The position numbers were made by a program, and so were the translations under genes. The notes below the pieces were generated by a model. The model was not told where the DNA came from and did not search any database. It saw only the letters and a list, made by a program, of their open reading frames with translations. From NCBI GenBank assembly GCA_021845505.1, contig JAJZVU010000001.1:124001-188000 (forward strand): a stretch of 64,000 nt of DNA, read 5' to 3'. This DNA is from Pseudomonadota bacterium. GTDB lineage: Bacteria; Pseudomonadota; Gammaproteobacteria; Burkholderiales; Burkholderiaceae_C. Shown one piece after another: positions 51,799 to 61,280 of this stretch (position 1 is the stretch's first letter; every line of letters starts with the position of its first letter).

Positions 51799-52672
51799 GG
51801 CGCACCGCCTTTCCGAGCAGGCCCGACGGCCGGATCAGCACGATCACCAGCAGCAGCGCGTAGGGAACCACGTTGGACCAGGAGGAGTAGTAGGTCTGCA
51901 TCAGCATGGTGCCCAGCCCGAACACCAGCCCGCCGACGATGGTGCCCAGCGGGTTGCCCAGCGAGCCGATGATCACGATGGCGAACGCGGTGGTCGTCAG
52001 GCCGTCGCCGAGGTCGGGCGACACCGAGCCCAGCAGGTAGGGCACGAACACCCCGGCGATGCCGGCCAGCGCCAGACCGCCGACGAAGGCGATGGTCGAG
52101 ACCTTGCGCACGTCGATCCCGGTGGCCACCGCCTCCTCGCGGTTGGCCATCACCGCGCGGGTCGCATAGCCCAGCCGGGAGTGGGAGAAATACAGCCACA
52201 GCAGCACCAGCGCGGCGATGCTCACCGCCGCCGCGACCCACCAGCTGTCGGGAAACTGCTGCCCCAGCACGCCCAGGTTGCCGCCGCCCAGCGCCGACTC
52301 GGGAAGCGAGCGCTGGTCGGCGCCGAACGCCAGCTCGGTCAGCGACTCGAGGATCTGCCCGATTCCGAAGAACAGGATGAACGACAGCATTTCCGGGTCG
52401 CCGCTGCGCTGCAGCCGCGGCACCACCCCCCGGTACAGCGGCCAGCCGACGACCAGCGCGCCCAGCACCGACAGCGGCACCGCCCACAGCGGGTTGAGCC
52501 CGAGGTGGCGCGACACCAGCCAGGCGCAGTAGCCGCCGAGCACGATGAACTGGCCGTGGGCGAGGTTGATGATGCGCATCACCCCGAAGATCAGGTTCAG
52601 CCCGAGCCCGACCAGGGTGAAGAAAATGCCGTAGAGAAGCCCGCCGACAATGGCGTACAGCAGAAGTTCCAC
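51791..52672 (-). CDS. livH: branched-chain amino-acid ABC transporter permease LivH
   Basis: A 293-residue permease. The start MELLLYAIVGGLLYGIFFTL and FGVMRIINLAHGQFIVLGGY are classic LivH features; IAFVGGLALAGIAGVFVPYL carries the EAA-like loop. GTG 52672 is chosen because AGGGG lies 7 nt upstream and the family starts here; the frame is open upstream only as an extension into the livK gap. That 83-nt gap holds a strong hairpin. Confidence 0.92.
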   Translation of the reverse strand: MELLLYAIVGGLLYGIFFTLVGLGLNLIFGVMRIINLAHGQFIVLGGYCAWLVSRHLGLNPLWAVPLSVLGALVVGWPLYRGVVPRLQRSGDPEMLSFILFFGIGQILESLTELAFGADQRSLPESALGGGNLGVLGQQFPDSWWVAAAVSIAALVLLWLYFSHSRLGYATRAVMANREEAVATGIDVRKVSTIAFVGGLALAGIAGVFVPYLLGSVSPDLGDGLTTTAFAIVIIGSLGNPLGTIVGGLVFGLGTMLMQTYYSSWSNVVPYALLLVIVLIRPSGLLGKAVRLA

Positions 52673-52699
52673 AATCGCCCCTTCGGCATGGAAATCTCC

Positions 52700-52722
52700 G
52701 GGTGCCGCGGCCCGCGGCACCC
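52700..52722 (-). promoter_or_regulatory. intercistronic hairpin between livK and livH
   Basis: GGGTGCCGCGG at 52700-52710 is followed after one base by its exact complement at 52712-52722, giving a hairpin of at least 9 bp in practice. A further GC palindrome (GCCGGCGCGCCGGC) lies at about 52735-52748. Placed after the binding-protein gene and before the permease genes, it probably protects the livK message or partly stops transcription, so that more binding protein is made than channel. Confidence 0.6.
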
Positions 52723-52755
52723 GTCATGCGCCGGCGCCGGCGCGCCGGCGCGGCT

Positions 52756-54012
52756 TCAGCCCTTGGGCGCCGGGTAGACGGCCTTGCCCGTGGCGTGCTC
52801 CTCGGGATAGAGCACGACGAACTTGACGCTCTTGCCGTCGGGGACCATCTGCGCCACCGGCAGCGGCTGGCCGAGCTGGGCGCCGTTCTCATTGATCTTG
52901 AACGGCCCGAGCAGCGTGGTCACCTTGCCCGACATGTCGTGCAGCAGCGCGGAGTGGAAGTCCTCCTGGGTGAACTTGGGCGCCTTGTCCAGCATGTACT
53001 GCATCACCAGCCCGGTGTTGTAGCCGGCCGAGTCCAGGAAGGTCGGCGCCTTGTGGTGCTGGGCTTCGAAGGCCTTTTCGAACTGCGCGGTGTTCATGCC
53101 GTAGCTGACCTTGTCATAACGCACCAGCGGCGGAGTCGGATAGGTGTAGGTGTACGCCAGCCCCTTGACCCCCACGTTCTTTTCCATGAGGGCCAGCAAC
53201 TGCCCCGGGAAGATCGTGAAGGTCATGTTGAAGTGCAGGCCGCTTTGCGACAGCGCCCGCAGGAAGGCGATGTCGTTGGGCGGGTAGCCGAACTCCAGCA
53301 CCGCGTCGGGGTTGCTCGCCTTGATGGTGTGCAGCAGCACCGTGTAGTTGGATTCGGTCGTCGGCACCGCGTGGTAGTACACCGGCGTGACCCCGCCCTT
53401 GGCCAGCTGCGCCTTCATGGTCTCGGCCTGCGAGGCATCGAAGTCATTGCCGTCGTAGACGATGGCCACCCGCTTGATATGCTGCTTGAGCAGGTACTGC
53501 GCCAGCGGCACCGGCCATACCGTCGAAGCCGGGATGCTCACATCGGCCAGGTAATCGGTCTTCTTGGTGAAGAAGTTCGCCCCCGACCCGGTGGGGTCGA
53601 TCAGCAGCATGTGGTGCTCGGCGGCCAGCGGTACCGCCACCGAGGTCAGCACCGAGCCGAAGTCGGCCACCAGCACGTCCACCTTGTCCTGGGTGATCAG
53701 CTGGTTGTACAGCGTGGTCGCGGTCGACGTCGAACTCTGGTCGTCGTAGGCGACGATCTTCACCGGAATCTTCTTGCCGAAGGCCTTGACGAAGACGCCG
53801 CCCTCCTTGTTGACCGCGGCGGCCCAGAACTTCAGTCCCTCGTACTGGCCCTGGGAGGCCACCGCGAACGGCCCGGTACTGGCGTACAGGGTGCCGATCT
53901 TGAGTTCTGCCGGGGCGCCAGCCGCGTGGGCGCCGAAGCTGGCGGCTGCCAGCGCTGCTGCCGCCGCGGCCGCCTTCAGCGGCTTGAGGGTCCTGCGGGC
54001 ACGAGTCTGCAT
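52756..54012 (-). CDS. livK: branched-chain amino-acid/amide ABC transporter binding protein LivK-type
   Basis: A 418-residue periplasmic type 1 binding protein. The signal peptide (residues about 1-30, ending AAASFGAHA) is followed by ELKIGTLYASTGPFAVASQG and GVFVKAFGKKIPVKIVAYDD, the family's first lobe. Later ADFGSVLTSVAVPLAAEHHM and VAIVYDGNDFDASQAETMKA occur. It feeds LivHMGF encoded downstream. Ligand could be branched-chain amino acids, urea or another amide; not resolved. GGAG lies 8 nt before the ATG. The 316-nt gap upstream contains an eight-A tract (54215-54222) but no promoter I can assign with confidence. Confidence 0.9.
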   Translation of the reverse strand: MQTRARRTLKPLKAAAAAAALAAASFGAHAAGAPAELKIGTLYASTGPFAVASQGQYEGLKFWAAAVNKEGGVFVKAFGKKIPVKIVAYDDQSSTSTATTLYNQLITQDKVDVLVADFGSVLTSVAVPLAAEHHMLLIDPTGSGANFFTKKTDYLADVSIPASTVWPVPLAQYLLKQHIKRVAIVYDGNDFDASQAETMKAQLAKGGVTPVYYHAVPTTESNYTVLLHTIKASNPDAVLEFGYPPNDIAFLRALSQSGLHFNMTFTIFPGQLLALMEKNVGVKGLAYTYTYPTPPLVRYDKVSYGMNTAQFEKAFEAQHHKAPTFLDSAGYNTGLVMQYMLDKAPKFTQEDFHSALLHDMSGKVTTLLGPFKINENGAQLGQPLPVAQMVPDGKSVKFVVLYPEEHATGKAVYPAPKG

Positions 54013-54328
54013 GCGAAATCTCCGTGGAAAAGACCCCGCTCCATCCGGCCCGAAAGCCGCAGGTGGCGCTGGCCTGGAAGGGAATGATCCGGGCATTCTG
54101 GTGGGCCGCGCGAATCCCAGTCAACGCGAGCACCCCGCGAAATTGCAACCGCCTGTTACGACAGGCCGCGCCGCGAAGACCGCCCGCGTGCCCGGCGCGG
54201 CGACCTGTCCATGCAAAAAAAATCGGATCCGGCGTGACATGGTTCACGTAACAACGGGTGTCCCCGCAATAGCATGCTGCACTGCGGCGGCGCTCGCCGC
54301 GGCACCTCCAAGCTACCTGTTCCCGACC

Positions 54329-54805
54329 ATGAAACGACTCGTCCTCGCCGTTGCGCTGCCCCTGGCCCTGGCCTGGGGCCCGAGCGCGCTGGCCTGCAAG
54401 TACAACTTCACCTTCGTCGCCGGCAACGACCTGACCCAGCTGATCCTCAACCCCCAGCTCAAGGACCCGCCGATCACCGACCAGCAGTGCGCGACCTTCC
54501 AGCACTACTCGCCGTTCCTGCACGCCAACCAGCTCAAGTTCAATGTCAACGGCGACAACTTCGTCAGCCACGGCGTGGCCATCGGCTGGGCCTCGGTGCA
54601 GTTGATGGACTCGCACGGCATCGTGTCGTCGGAGTACTCGCAGCAGACCTCGGTCGTGGCCAACCCGGACGACATCCAGGCGCAGAAGAACGAGTACAAG
54701 TCGGTGGTGAACGCGGTATTCGGATTGAACCTGCGGCACGCGCTGGCCCAGTTGCGCCAGCGTGAGATCGCCGCCGGGATCCAGCCGATCCCGGCCGTGC
54801 GCTGA
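54329..54805 (+). CDS. secreted protein of unknown function
   Basis: A 158-residue product with a good signal peptide (MKRLVLAVALPLALAWGPSA then LA, Cys at 23). The mature part, starting CKYNFTFVAGNDLTQLILNP, contains one more Cys (QQCATFQHYSPF), so a disulfide is likely, and ends in a helical LRHALAQLRQREIAAGIQP stretch. I recognise no family. It diverges from livK. A GC hairpin (arms GGGCGCGCG at 54812-54820 and 54830-54838) without T tract follows the stop. Most of 54839-55185 shows no gene. Confidence 0.65.
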   Translation: MKRLVLAVALPLALAWGPSALACKYNFTFVAGNDLTQLILNPQLKDPPITDQQCATFQHYSPFLHANQLKFNVNGDNFVSHGVAIGWASVQLMDSHGIVSSEYSQQTSVVANPDDIQAQKNEYKSVVNAVFGLNLRHALAQLRQREIAAGIQPIPAVR

Positions 54806-55203
54806 CGCGCCGGGCGCGCGCCCTCCCCGCGCGCGCCCGCACGGCACGCCGACCTCGTCCATCTCCCGGACCTGCGCGTGCCGGTGCTCCGGCGCCTCGC
54901 CGCTGCACGCGCGGCGCGCCGGCCTTGCGGCGGCCCGACGGGTCGCGGAATAACCCGGCGTCAAAGCCGGATCGTTCGATCCGTGATCGTGCCGGGAAAC
55001 GCCTGATACCCCTGTCCGGACCTCCGGAAAGTCCGATACAACGTGATCATCCACGTCGGCCGGGACCGGCATCGACGGCTGGGGATGGGACTCGCGACGG
55101 CCACAGGCGGCGGACGACATGCCCGGGCACACGGTGAGCATCCCGTTTGGACCTCGAACGCGCACCACGTGCGCTCTGAACACCATCCCTAGGAGTCCAC
55201 GCC

Positions 55204-56391
55204 ATGGCAGCAGTCGTCATCTGGTCCGCCGATCTCGCCAAGAGGATGACCTACAAACCCCGGAAGGTCCGCATCACGGGTTTCCAGTTCTCGATGACGG
55301 TCGACAAGCCCGTGTCGGACTTCCTGGAAAAGGACGAAGGCCCGCGCCAGCAACAGGCGATGGTCGATGACGCGAACAAGGCGATGGCCAAGGCGGTCAA
55401 GGAAGTCGAGGCGTCGGTCAAGCTGCTCGACTCCATCGCCAGCGGCGAGCACGGCTCGGGCAACAAGGACGTCGCGCAGATGCTGGCCGACTGCCAGCGC
55501 GCGATCACCAGGTCCTGCCAGGAACTCTACGACGAACTGAACGAAATCCCCAAGCGCCGTTGGGAGCTTTGGCTGAAGATCCGCAAGGATTACCGCAACT
55601 ACAAGCTCAAGAGCGCGGGCAAGATGGTCATCGGCACCTTGTCGCTGGTCGCCAACCTCGCGTCGGCGGCAAGCTCCGTGCTCACCGCCGGAGTGACACT
55701 GGCGCTGAGCCTCGTCGGCATGACCCGCGCGTCGGTGGCGGTGGGCGATCTGCTGGTCAAGTTGTGGGAAGAGGCCGAGCAGGTGCAAAAGCGCCTGATC
55801 GCCAACGCCGACAAGGTCAAGGGCCTCTACGAGACCAAGGGCAAGCAGGCGCTGGGACGGCGCTCGACCGGAATGGCCGCGATCAACGCGCTGCTCGGCA
55901 GCGACGTCGCGCCGAGCCTGAAGGCGATGGAATCGGACTGCCAACTCTGGCTGGACAAGCTCAACGGAATCGACCTCGCCGCGGGCAAGTCCGCGCAAGT
56001 CGCGGTCAAGGGCCTGACCGACGCCGAGAAACTCGAGAAGAGCCTGAAGACCGTGAAGGCCAAGGCCCTGTCCAGGGCGCTGGACAACCTGGTCGAGTTG
56101 CGCCAGACCATCCACCAGAACCTCGAATCCTGCCACGCGCAGTCGCAGCGTTGCAACAACGGCAGGGAGTTGCACAAGATCTACGCGGCGATCGTCAAGG
56201 ACCTGCGGTCGGCGCAGCCGACGTGGAGCACGGTCTGCGACAAGCTGATCCCGGCCGCCGCCGGCCTGGCCTATGCCGGGGCCAACGCCGCGCATGGCCT
56301 GCAGCAGGCGAGCAGCGCGCTGCAGGCGACCAAGCAGACGGTGGTGATGGCGGCTCGGGTGGCCGACATCGTCCAGAAGCTCGGCGGCTGA
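55204..56391 (+). CDS. long helical protein with central hydrophobic segment, unknown
   Basis: A 395-residue protein without a signal peptide. After a short beta-like start (VRITGFQFSMTV) it is almost wholly helical: charged heptad-rich stretches at about 48-140 and 180-345, a 32-residue hydrophobic segment at 142-173 (VIGTLSLVANLASAASSVLT then AGVTLALSLVGM), and an Ala-rich amphipathic C-terminus (349-390). A helical bundle with one buried hydrophobic hairpin recalls alpha-pore-forming toxins such as ClyA or XaxA, but this is a shape argument only. It is Lys-rich and less GC-biased than its neighbours. AGGAG lies 8 nt before the ATG. Gene reality is well supported; function is not. Confidence 0.75.
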   Translation: MAAVVIWSADLAKRMTYKPRKVRITGFQFSMTVDKPVSDFLEKDEGPRQQQAMVDDANKAMAKAVKEVEASVKLLDSIASGEHGSGNKDVAQMLADCQRAITRSCQELYDELNEIPKRRWELWLKIRKDYRNYKLKSAGKMVIGTLSLVANLASAASSVLTAGVTLALSLVGMTRASVAVGDLLVKLWEEAEQVQKRLIANADKVKGLYETKGKQALGRRSTGMAAINALLGSDVAPSLKAMESDCQLWLDKLNGIDLAAGKSAQVAVKGLTDAEKLEKSLKTVKAKALSRALDNLVELRQTIHQNLESCHAQSQRCNNGRELHKIYAAIVKDLRSAQPTWSTVCDKLIPAAAGLAYAGANAAHGLQQASSALQATKQTVVMAARVADIVQKLGG

Positions 56392-56716
56392 CTCCGGCCC
56401 GCTTCATCGGCGAGCGCGATCGACCGCTGGGGCGAGCCCGACCTCGCGGACAGGCCGCGACGAAGCCATGGCCATCGTAGCGGGGCCACGATCCGGCCCT
56501 CGCACCCCCACGCGGCCCGCCGCGTGAGCCCGATGTCAGCAAGCGCGCAGTCCTGGGTGATCCATCGCCCCGGGGCCTTGCCAGCGACGCCGTTCGCGGG
56601 TGTGATGCGGGCATGGACACGTACAGATACCGATGGTTTCCTTTCGCTACCTTCGGGGTGCGGGACTTTCCCGGCGGCGCGGGCGCACCCCGCGAACCCC
56701 GGGCACGCCGATCGAA

Positions 56717-56845
56717 GGTCACGGCGGCAGGTTGTGCGCAGTCAGCCTGCGCGGCGGCGACCCCGAGCTGGGCAGCGTCTGCAGCGTCGAGCCCGCCAGC
56801 GGGCGCATCGCGCTGCACCACTCGCTCGGCGAGGCCATCGACTGA
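56717..56845 (+). pseudogene. decayed fragment of a Gloeo_Verruco-repeat protein
   Basis: The frame ending at the TGA of 56843-56845 encodes GGRLCAVSLRGGDPELGSVC followed by SVEPASGRIALHHSLGEAID. This matches one repeat blade of the two large downstream proteins (RLYGVxxxGG...GxVFxxDPxxGxxxxLHSF) with LYG changed to LCA and VFS to VCS. No signal peptide or further blades are readable upstream, so it looks like the remnant of a third paralogue. The rest of 56392-56912 holds no gene that I can support. Confidence 0.55.
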
Positions 56846-56912
56846 GGCTTCGATGGGCCCCTTCCCACCCGAACGCGGTTCGCCAGGCGTCCGCAAACCA
56901 GGAGTGTTGACG

Positions 56913-58439
56913 ATGACACCGACCCCATGCCTTCGAGCCTCGTTGCGCCGCGGCGGCGCCGCCTGCCTGGCCGCCGCGGGCCTTGCGCTGGCGCTGCCCG
57001 CGCCGGCCGCCGCCGGGCAATGCGCGAGTTCGTGCATGCTCGGGCAGCACCACCCCAGCTGGCGCATCGGCGGCAGCGCCGACGGCTTCGTCGGGCCCGG
57101 ACTGGAACTCAGCCTCAACAACGGCCTGGACACCCTGGCGCTGCAAGGCCCTGGAGCCTTCCGCTTCCAACGGCGGGTGCCCGACGGCCAGTCCTACTCG
57201 GTCCGCGTGACGCGCCACCCGGTGGGCAGGCACTGCACGCTCAGCCAGGACAGCGGGCTGGCGCTGGACCATGTGAGCGACCTGCAGGTGCACTGCACGG
57301 CCGGGCGCATGGCGGTGATCCGGCCGCCCGAGCAGGGCGAAGGCGCCGGCGCCGGCCCGGTGGGCCCGTTGCGCATGGACCACCTGCAATACCTCTACGG
57401 CCTGGCGGCCACCGGAGGCCAGCACGGCTACGGGGCGCTGATCCGCATCGCCCCCTCCGGCGAACGCCGCGTGCTGCACTCCTTTGCCGTCGCCAGGGAA
57501 GTCGAGCAGACCTACCGCCTGGCATTCGCTCCCGACGCGCAGTATCTGTATGGAGTCACCCAACGCGGCGGCGAGCACGACGGCGGGGTGATCTTCCGCG
57601 TGCGGCGCGACGGCGCGGACTACCAGGCGCTGCACAGCTTCGGCGGCCCGGGCGCGGGCGCGGTGCCCAGTTCGCCGTTGCTGCGGGCCAGCGACGGCCG
57701 CTTCTACGGAGTCACCGCCACAGGCGGCGAGCGCGGCGGCGGCACGCTGTATCGCTACGACCCCGACGCCGGCCATGAGCTGCTGCATGCCTTCGTCGGC
57801 GCCGACGCCCAGGGCGGCGACGCGCCTGCCGACCCCGACGTCGACGTCGAGGACCCGCAGCGGCCACTGCGCTTTCCCACCGGAGAACTGGCCGAAGGCG
57901 CCGACGGCACGCTGTACGGCGCAGCGGCCTTCGGCGGCGCCAGCGGCCGCGGCGGGGTGTTCGCCTTCGGGCTGCAAAGCGGCCAGCTGGGCACGCTGGT
58001 CTCGCTGCCCGCGGGCACCATGCCGCCGTTGTCGGGCCTGACGCGCACCCGCGACGGGAACCTGTACGGACTGACCACCAGCGATCCGCAATCGCGCTCC
58101 ACGCTGTTGCGCGTCAGCCCCCAGGGCCAGCTCACGCGCTACGTGCTGGACCCGGCGCAGCTCGGCATCCGCGAACCCCGCGGCGTGCTGGTCGAAGGCG
58201 GTGACGGGGTGCTGTACGGCACCAGCTCCGGCGGCGGAAGCCGCGACATCGGAACGGTGTTCGCGGTGAATCCCGGACAAGCCCAGGTGACGGTGATGTA
58301 CAGCTTCGGAGGCCCGGGTTGGCAGGCCTTGGGCGTGGCCCCCGAGCACGGGCTGCTGCTGGCCTCCAACGGAGACCTCTACGGCAGCACCCGCCGCGCC
58401 GGCCACCACGACCAGGGCGCGGTGTTCCGCATCCATTGA
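56913..58439 (+). CDS. secreted Gloeo_Verruco (GloVer)-type repeat protein
   Basis: A 508-residue exported protein. The signal peptide is followed by a small Ig-like domain (about 50-128) with two conserved cysteines (GRHCTLS and LQVHCTAG). Seven blades follow, each with an (L/F)YG-x2-GG core: YLYGLAATGG, YLYGVTQRGG, RFYGVTATGG, TLYGAAAFGG, NLYGLTTSDP, VLYGTSSGGG and DLYGSTRRAG, several closing with VLHSF-like strands. Seven repeats suggest a closed seven-bladed beta-propeller. Such proteins are secreted or surface-bound with unknown function. The start has AGGAG upstream; the paralogue follows 43 nt later. Confidence 0.82.
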   Translation: MTPTPCLRASLRRGGAACLAAAGLALALPAPAAAGQCASSCMLGQHHPSWRIGGSADGFVGPGLELSLNNGLDTLALQGPGAFRFQRRVPDGQSYSVRVTRHPVGRHCTLSQDSGLALDHVSDLQVHCTAGRMAVIRPPEQGEGAGAGPVGPLRMDHLQYLYGLAATGGQHGYGALIRIAPSGERRVLHSFAVAREVEQTYRLAFAPDAQYLYGVTQRGGEHDGGVIFRVRRDGADYQALHSFGGPGAGAVPSSPLLRASDGRFYGVTATGGERGGGTLYRYDPDAGHELLHAFVGADAQGGDAPADPDVDVEDPQRPLRFPTGELAEGADGTLYGAAAFGGASGRGGVFAFGLQSGQLGTLVSLPAGTMPPLSGLTRTRDGNLYGLTTSDPQSRSTLLRVSPQGQLTRYVLDPAQLGIREPRGVLVEGGDGVLYGTSSGGGSRDIGTVFAVNPGQAQVTVMYSFGGPGWQALGVAPEHGLLLASNGDLYGSTRRAGHHDQGAVFRIH

Positions 58440-58482
58440 AGCCCGTTCCGGCGCCACGCCCCCTCGAACCAGGATGGTCCCC

Positions 58483-59964
58483 ATGTACCGCTTGCGATTT
58501 CCCGCGTTGCCGGGCGCGCTGCCGAGGCTGGCGCTGCTGGCGCTGGCGCTGCTGGCCTGCTGCGTTCCGACCGTCGCGCGCGCCGAGCCCTTCGCGCTGT
58601 CGGGCCGCGTCGAGGGACTGCGCGGCCGCCTGGTGCTCTCGAACCGCGGCGCCGACACCCTGCGGCTGTCGCAGGACGGGCCTTTCACCTTCGCCCGGCC
58701 GGTGGCCGACGGCCAGCGCTACGAGGTGACGGTACGGGTCCATGCCACCGCCCAGCACTGCACGGTGCTGGGCGGCAGCGGGGTGGCCACCGCCGACGTG
58801 GCCGACATCCGGGTGCTGTGCGAAGCCGCCGGAGCGGAATTGGTGCACGAACTCGGCGCTGGCTTCGACGGCGCAGGGTGGACCAGCGCCTTCACCGAGG
58901 ACGAGGCGGGCAACCTCTACGCGGCCACCGCGGCCGGCGGCCTGGACGACCAGGGGGCGCTGATCCGCATCAGCCCGCGGGGCGAGGAGTCCCTGGTCGG
59001 CTGGTTCTCCGGCCAGCCCGACAGCTTCGCGCTGCCGCTGGAGCCGGGCCCCGGCGGGCGGCTGTACGGGGTGAGCTTCCGCGCCGGCGAGCACCAGGCA
59101 GGCATGATCTACCGGGTGCGCGAGCAGGGGGACTTCGACGTGCTGCACAGTTTCGGCGCCGCCCCGGATGCGGGGATGCTGCCGTCGTCCGGGCTGCTGC
59201 ACGCCAGCGACGGCCACCTCTACGGAGTCACGGCGGCCGGCGGCAGGGGGGACGGCGGAACCGTCTACCGCATCGACTCCCAGGGTCGCCACACGGTGCT
59301 GCATGCCTTCGTCCACCCGCTGGCCGAGGCCTCCGCCGACGTGCTCTCGACCACCGCGTCGGAGGACGGCGAGCCCCAGTCCGCGCCGCTCCACGCCCCG
59401 TTCGGACGCCTGCTCGAGCTGCGCCCCGGGGTGCTGTTCGGCACCGCGTCGCGCGGCGGCACCGCCGGGCGCGGCGGGGTGTTCGCCCTCGATCTGCAAG
59501 GCCGGCAGCTGTACGCGCTGGCGTCGATGCCCGCCGACGTCGCCGGGCCGATGCACGGCCTGATGCTCGCCAGCGACGGCAGGCTGTACGGGGTGTCCTC
59601 CGGGCCCGGCCAGCCCGGAGCGCTGTGGCGCTACGACCCGGTGCAAGGCCTGGCGGTCGTGCACCGCTTCGCCGACGACGCGGGAGCCGTGCGCGGGCCG
59701 CGGGGAGTGCTGGTCGAAGGCCACGACGCCAGGCTGTACGGCATCGCGTCGCGCGGCGGCCCGCAGAATGCGGGGGCGATCTACTCCTTCGACCCCGGGC
59801 AGCAGGACTTCCAGCTGCTGCACCGCTTCACCCCGGAAAGTCCGGGGGACCTGCTGGGCGGAACACCCAGGGACGGGCTGCTGCTGGCGCGCGACGGCAG
59901 GCTGTACGGCAGCACCTCGGTCGGCGGGCGCTTCGCGCGCGGAGCGGTGTTCCGCATCGACTAG
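58483..59964 (+). CDS. secreted Gloeo_Verruco (GloVer)-type repeat protein, paralogue
   Basis: A 493-residue paralogue of the preceding gene with the same layout: signal peptide, an Ig-like domain with cysteines in AQHCTVLGG and IRVLCEAAG, and seven blades ([70 protein letters not shown]). The two clearly arose by duplication. ATG 58483 is chosen because AGG lies 9 nt upstream; ATG 58474 is in frame and adds three residues. No enzyme motif is visible. It may act with its neighbour at the cell surface. Confidence 0.82.
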   Translation: MYRLRFPALPGALPRLALLALALLACCVPTVARAEPFALSGRVEGLRGRLVLSNRGADTLRLSQDGPFTFARPVADGQRYEVTVRVHATAQHCTVLGGSGVATADVADIRVLCEAAGAELVHELGAGFDGAGWTSAFTEDEAGNLYAATAAGGLDDQGALIRISPRGEESLVGWFSGQPDSFALPLEPGPGGRLYGVSFRAGEHQAGMIYRVREQGDFDVLHSFGAAPDAGMLPSSGLLHASDGHLYGVTAAGGRGDGGTVYRIDSQGRHTVLHAFVHPLAEASADVLSTTASEDGEPQSAPLHAPFGRLLELRPGVLFGTASRGGTAGRGGVFALDLQGRQLYALASMPADVAGPMHGLMLASDGRLYGVSSGPGQPGALWRYDPVQGLAVVHRFADDAGAVRGPRGVLVEGHDARLYGIASRGGPQNAGAIYSFDPGQQDFQLLHRFTPESPGDLLGGTPRDGLLLARDGRLYGSTSVGGRFARGAVFRID

Positions 59965-60106
59965 TCCGCCGCGTCCGCGGGCCCGCGCCGGCGATCGGCA
60001 GCGCCTGGGCGCGCGCCATCGCGCAGCGCCCCCGCCCGGCTACAATGGAAGGCTTCGTCCGCACCGCGCAGCGCCCCGGCCGCGGGGACGAACGCAAAGG
60101 AATTCC

Positions 60107-61201
60107 ATGAGCCTGCGATGTGGCATCGTCGGCCTGCCCAACGTCGGCAAGTCCACGCTGTTCAATGCGCTGACCCAGAGCGCGATCCCCGCCGAGAACT
60201 ACCCCTTCTGCACCATCGAGCCCAACGTGGGGATGGTGGAGGTCCCCGACCCCAGGCTGCAGCAGCTGGCCGCGATCGTGCAGCCGCAGCGCATCGTGCC
60301 GGCGGTCGTGGAGTTCGTCGACATCGCCGGGCTGGTCGCCGGCGCCTCCAAGGGCGAGGGCCTGGGCAACCAGTTCCTGGCGCACATCCGCGAGACCGAC
60401 GCGACGGTCCAGGTGGTGCGCTGCTTCGACGACCCGAACGTGGTGCACGTGGCCGGGCAGGTCGACCCGGTGGCCGACATCGAGGTGATCCAGACCGAGT
60501 TGTGCCTGGCCGACCTGGCCACCGTCGAGAAGGCCCTGCTGCGCGCGCAGAAGACCGCGCGCGCCGGAGACAAGGACGCGCAGCGGCTGCTCGAGGTGCT
60601 GCAACGCTGCGAGCAGGCGCTGAACCAGGCGCAGCCGCTGCGCTCGCTGAGCTGGTCGGACGCCGAGCGCGCGCTGCTCAAGCCGCTGTGCCTGATCACC
60701 GCCAAGCCGACCATGTACGTGGGCAACGTGCTGGAGGATGGATTCCGGGACAACCCCCACCTGCAGCGCCTGCAGGACTACGCGGCGACCCAGCATGCGC
60801 CGGTGGTGGCGATCTGCGCCAAGCTGGAAAGCGAGCTGGCCGGCATGTCGCCCGACGAGAAGGCCGAATTCCTGGCCGAGCTCGGCCAGACCGAGCCCGG
60901 GCTGAACCGCCTGATCCGCGCCGGCTACGCGTTGCTGGGGCTGCAGACCTACTTCACCGCCGGGGTCAAGGAAGTGCGCGCATGGACCGTCCCGGTCGGC
61001 GCCACCGCGCCGCAGGCGGCCGGGGTGATCCACACCGACTTCGAACGGGGATTCATCCGCGCCCAGACGATCTCCTTCGATGACTTCATCCGCCATGGCG
61101 GGGAGCAGGGCGCGAAGGATGCGGGTCGGATGCGAGCCGAAGGAAAGGACTATGTGGTGCAGGACGGGGACGTGCTGAACTTCCTGTTCTCGCCCAGGTA
61201 G
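60107..61201 (+). CDS. ychF: redox-regulated ATPase YchF (OLA1/Obg family)
   Basis: A 364-residue ribosome-associated P-loop protein of the Obg family that prefers ATP over GTP. The P-loop GLPNVGKS is at 9-16, followed by [20 protein letters not shown], the G3 motif [20 protein letters not shown] and a C-terminal TGS domain (about 280-364, ending [13 protein letters not shown]). AAAGGA lies 6 nt before ATG 60107. The codons upstream in the same frame are not part of the gene. In many betaproteobacteria it sits near pth and rpl genes; here it stands alone. Confidence 0.96.
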   Translation: MSLRCGIVGLPNVGKSTLFNALTQSAIPAENYPFCTIEPNVGMVEVPDPRLQQLAAIVQPQRIVPAVVEFVDIAGLVAGASKGEGLGNQFLAHIRETDATVQVVRCFDDPNVVHVAGQVDPVADIEVIQTELCLADLATVEKALLRAQKTARAGDKDAQRLLEVLQRCEQALNQAQPLRSLSWSDAERALLKPLCLITAKPTMYVGNVLEDGFRDNPHLQRLQDYAATQHAPVVAICAKLESELAGMSPDEKAEFLAELGQTEPGLNRLIRAGYALLGLQTYFTAGVKEVRAWTVPVGATAPQAAGVIHTDFERGFIRAQTISFDDFIRHGGEQGAKDAGRMRAEGKDYVVQDGDVLNFLFSPR

Positions 61202-61280
61202 CCCTCGCGAACCGGCACCGGCGGCGCCGCGCGCCCGCCGCAGCTACGATGGTCGATTGCCCCGCACCCGTACCCCGATC

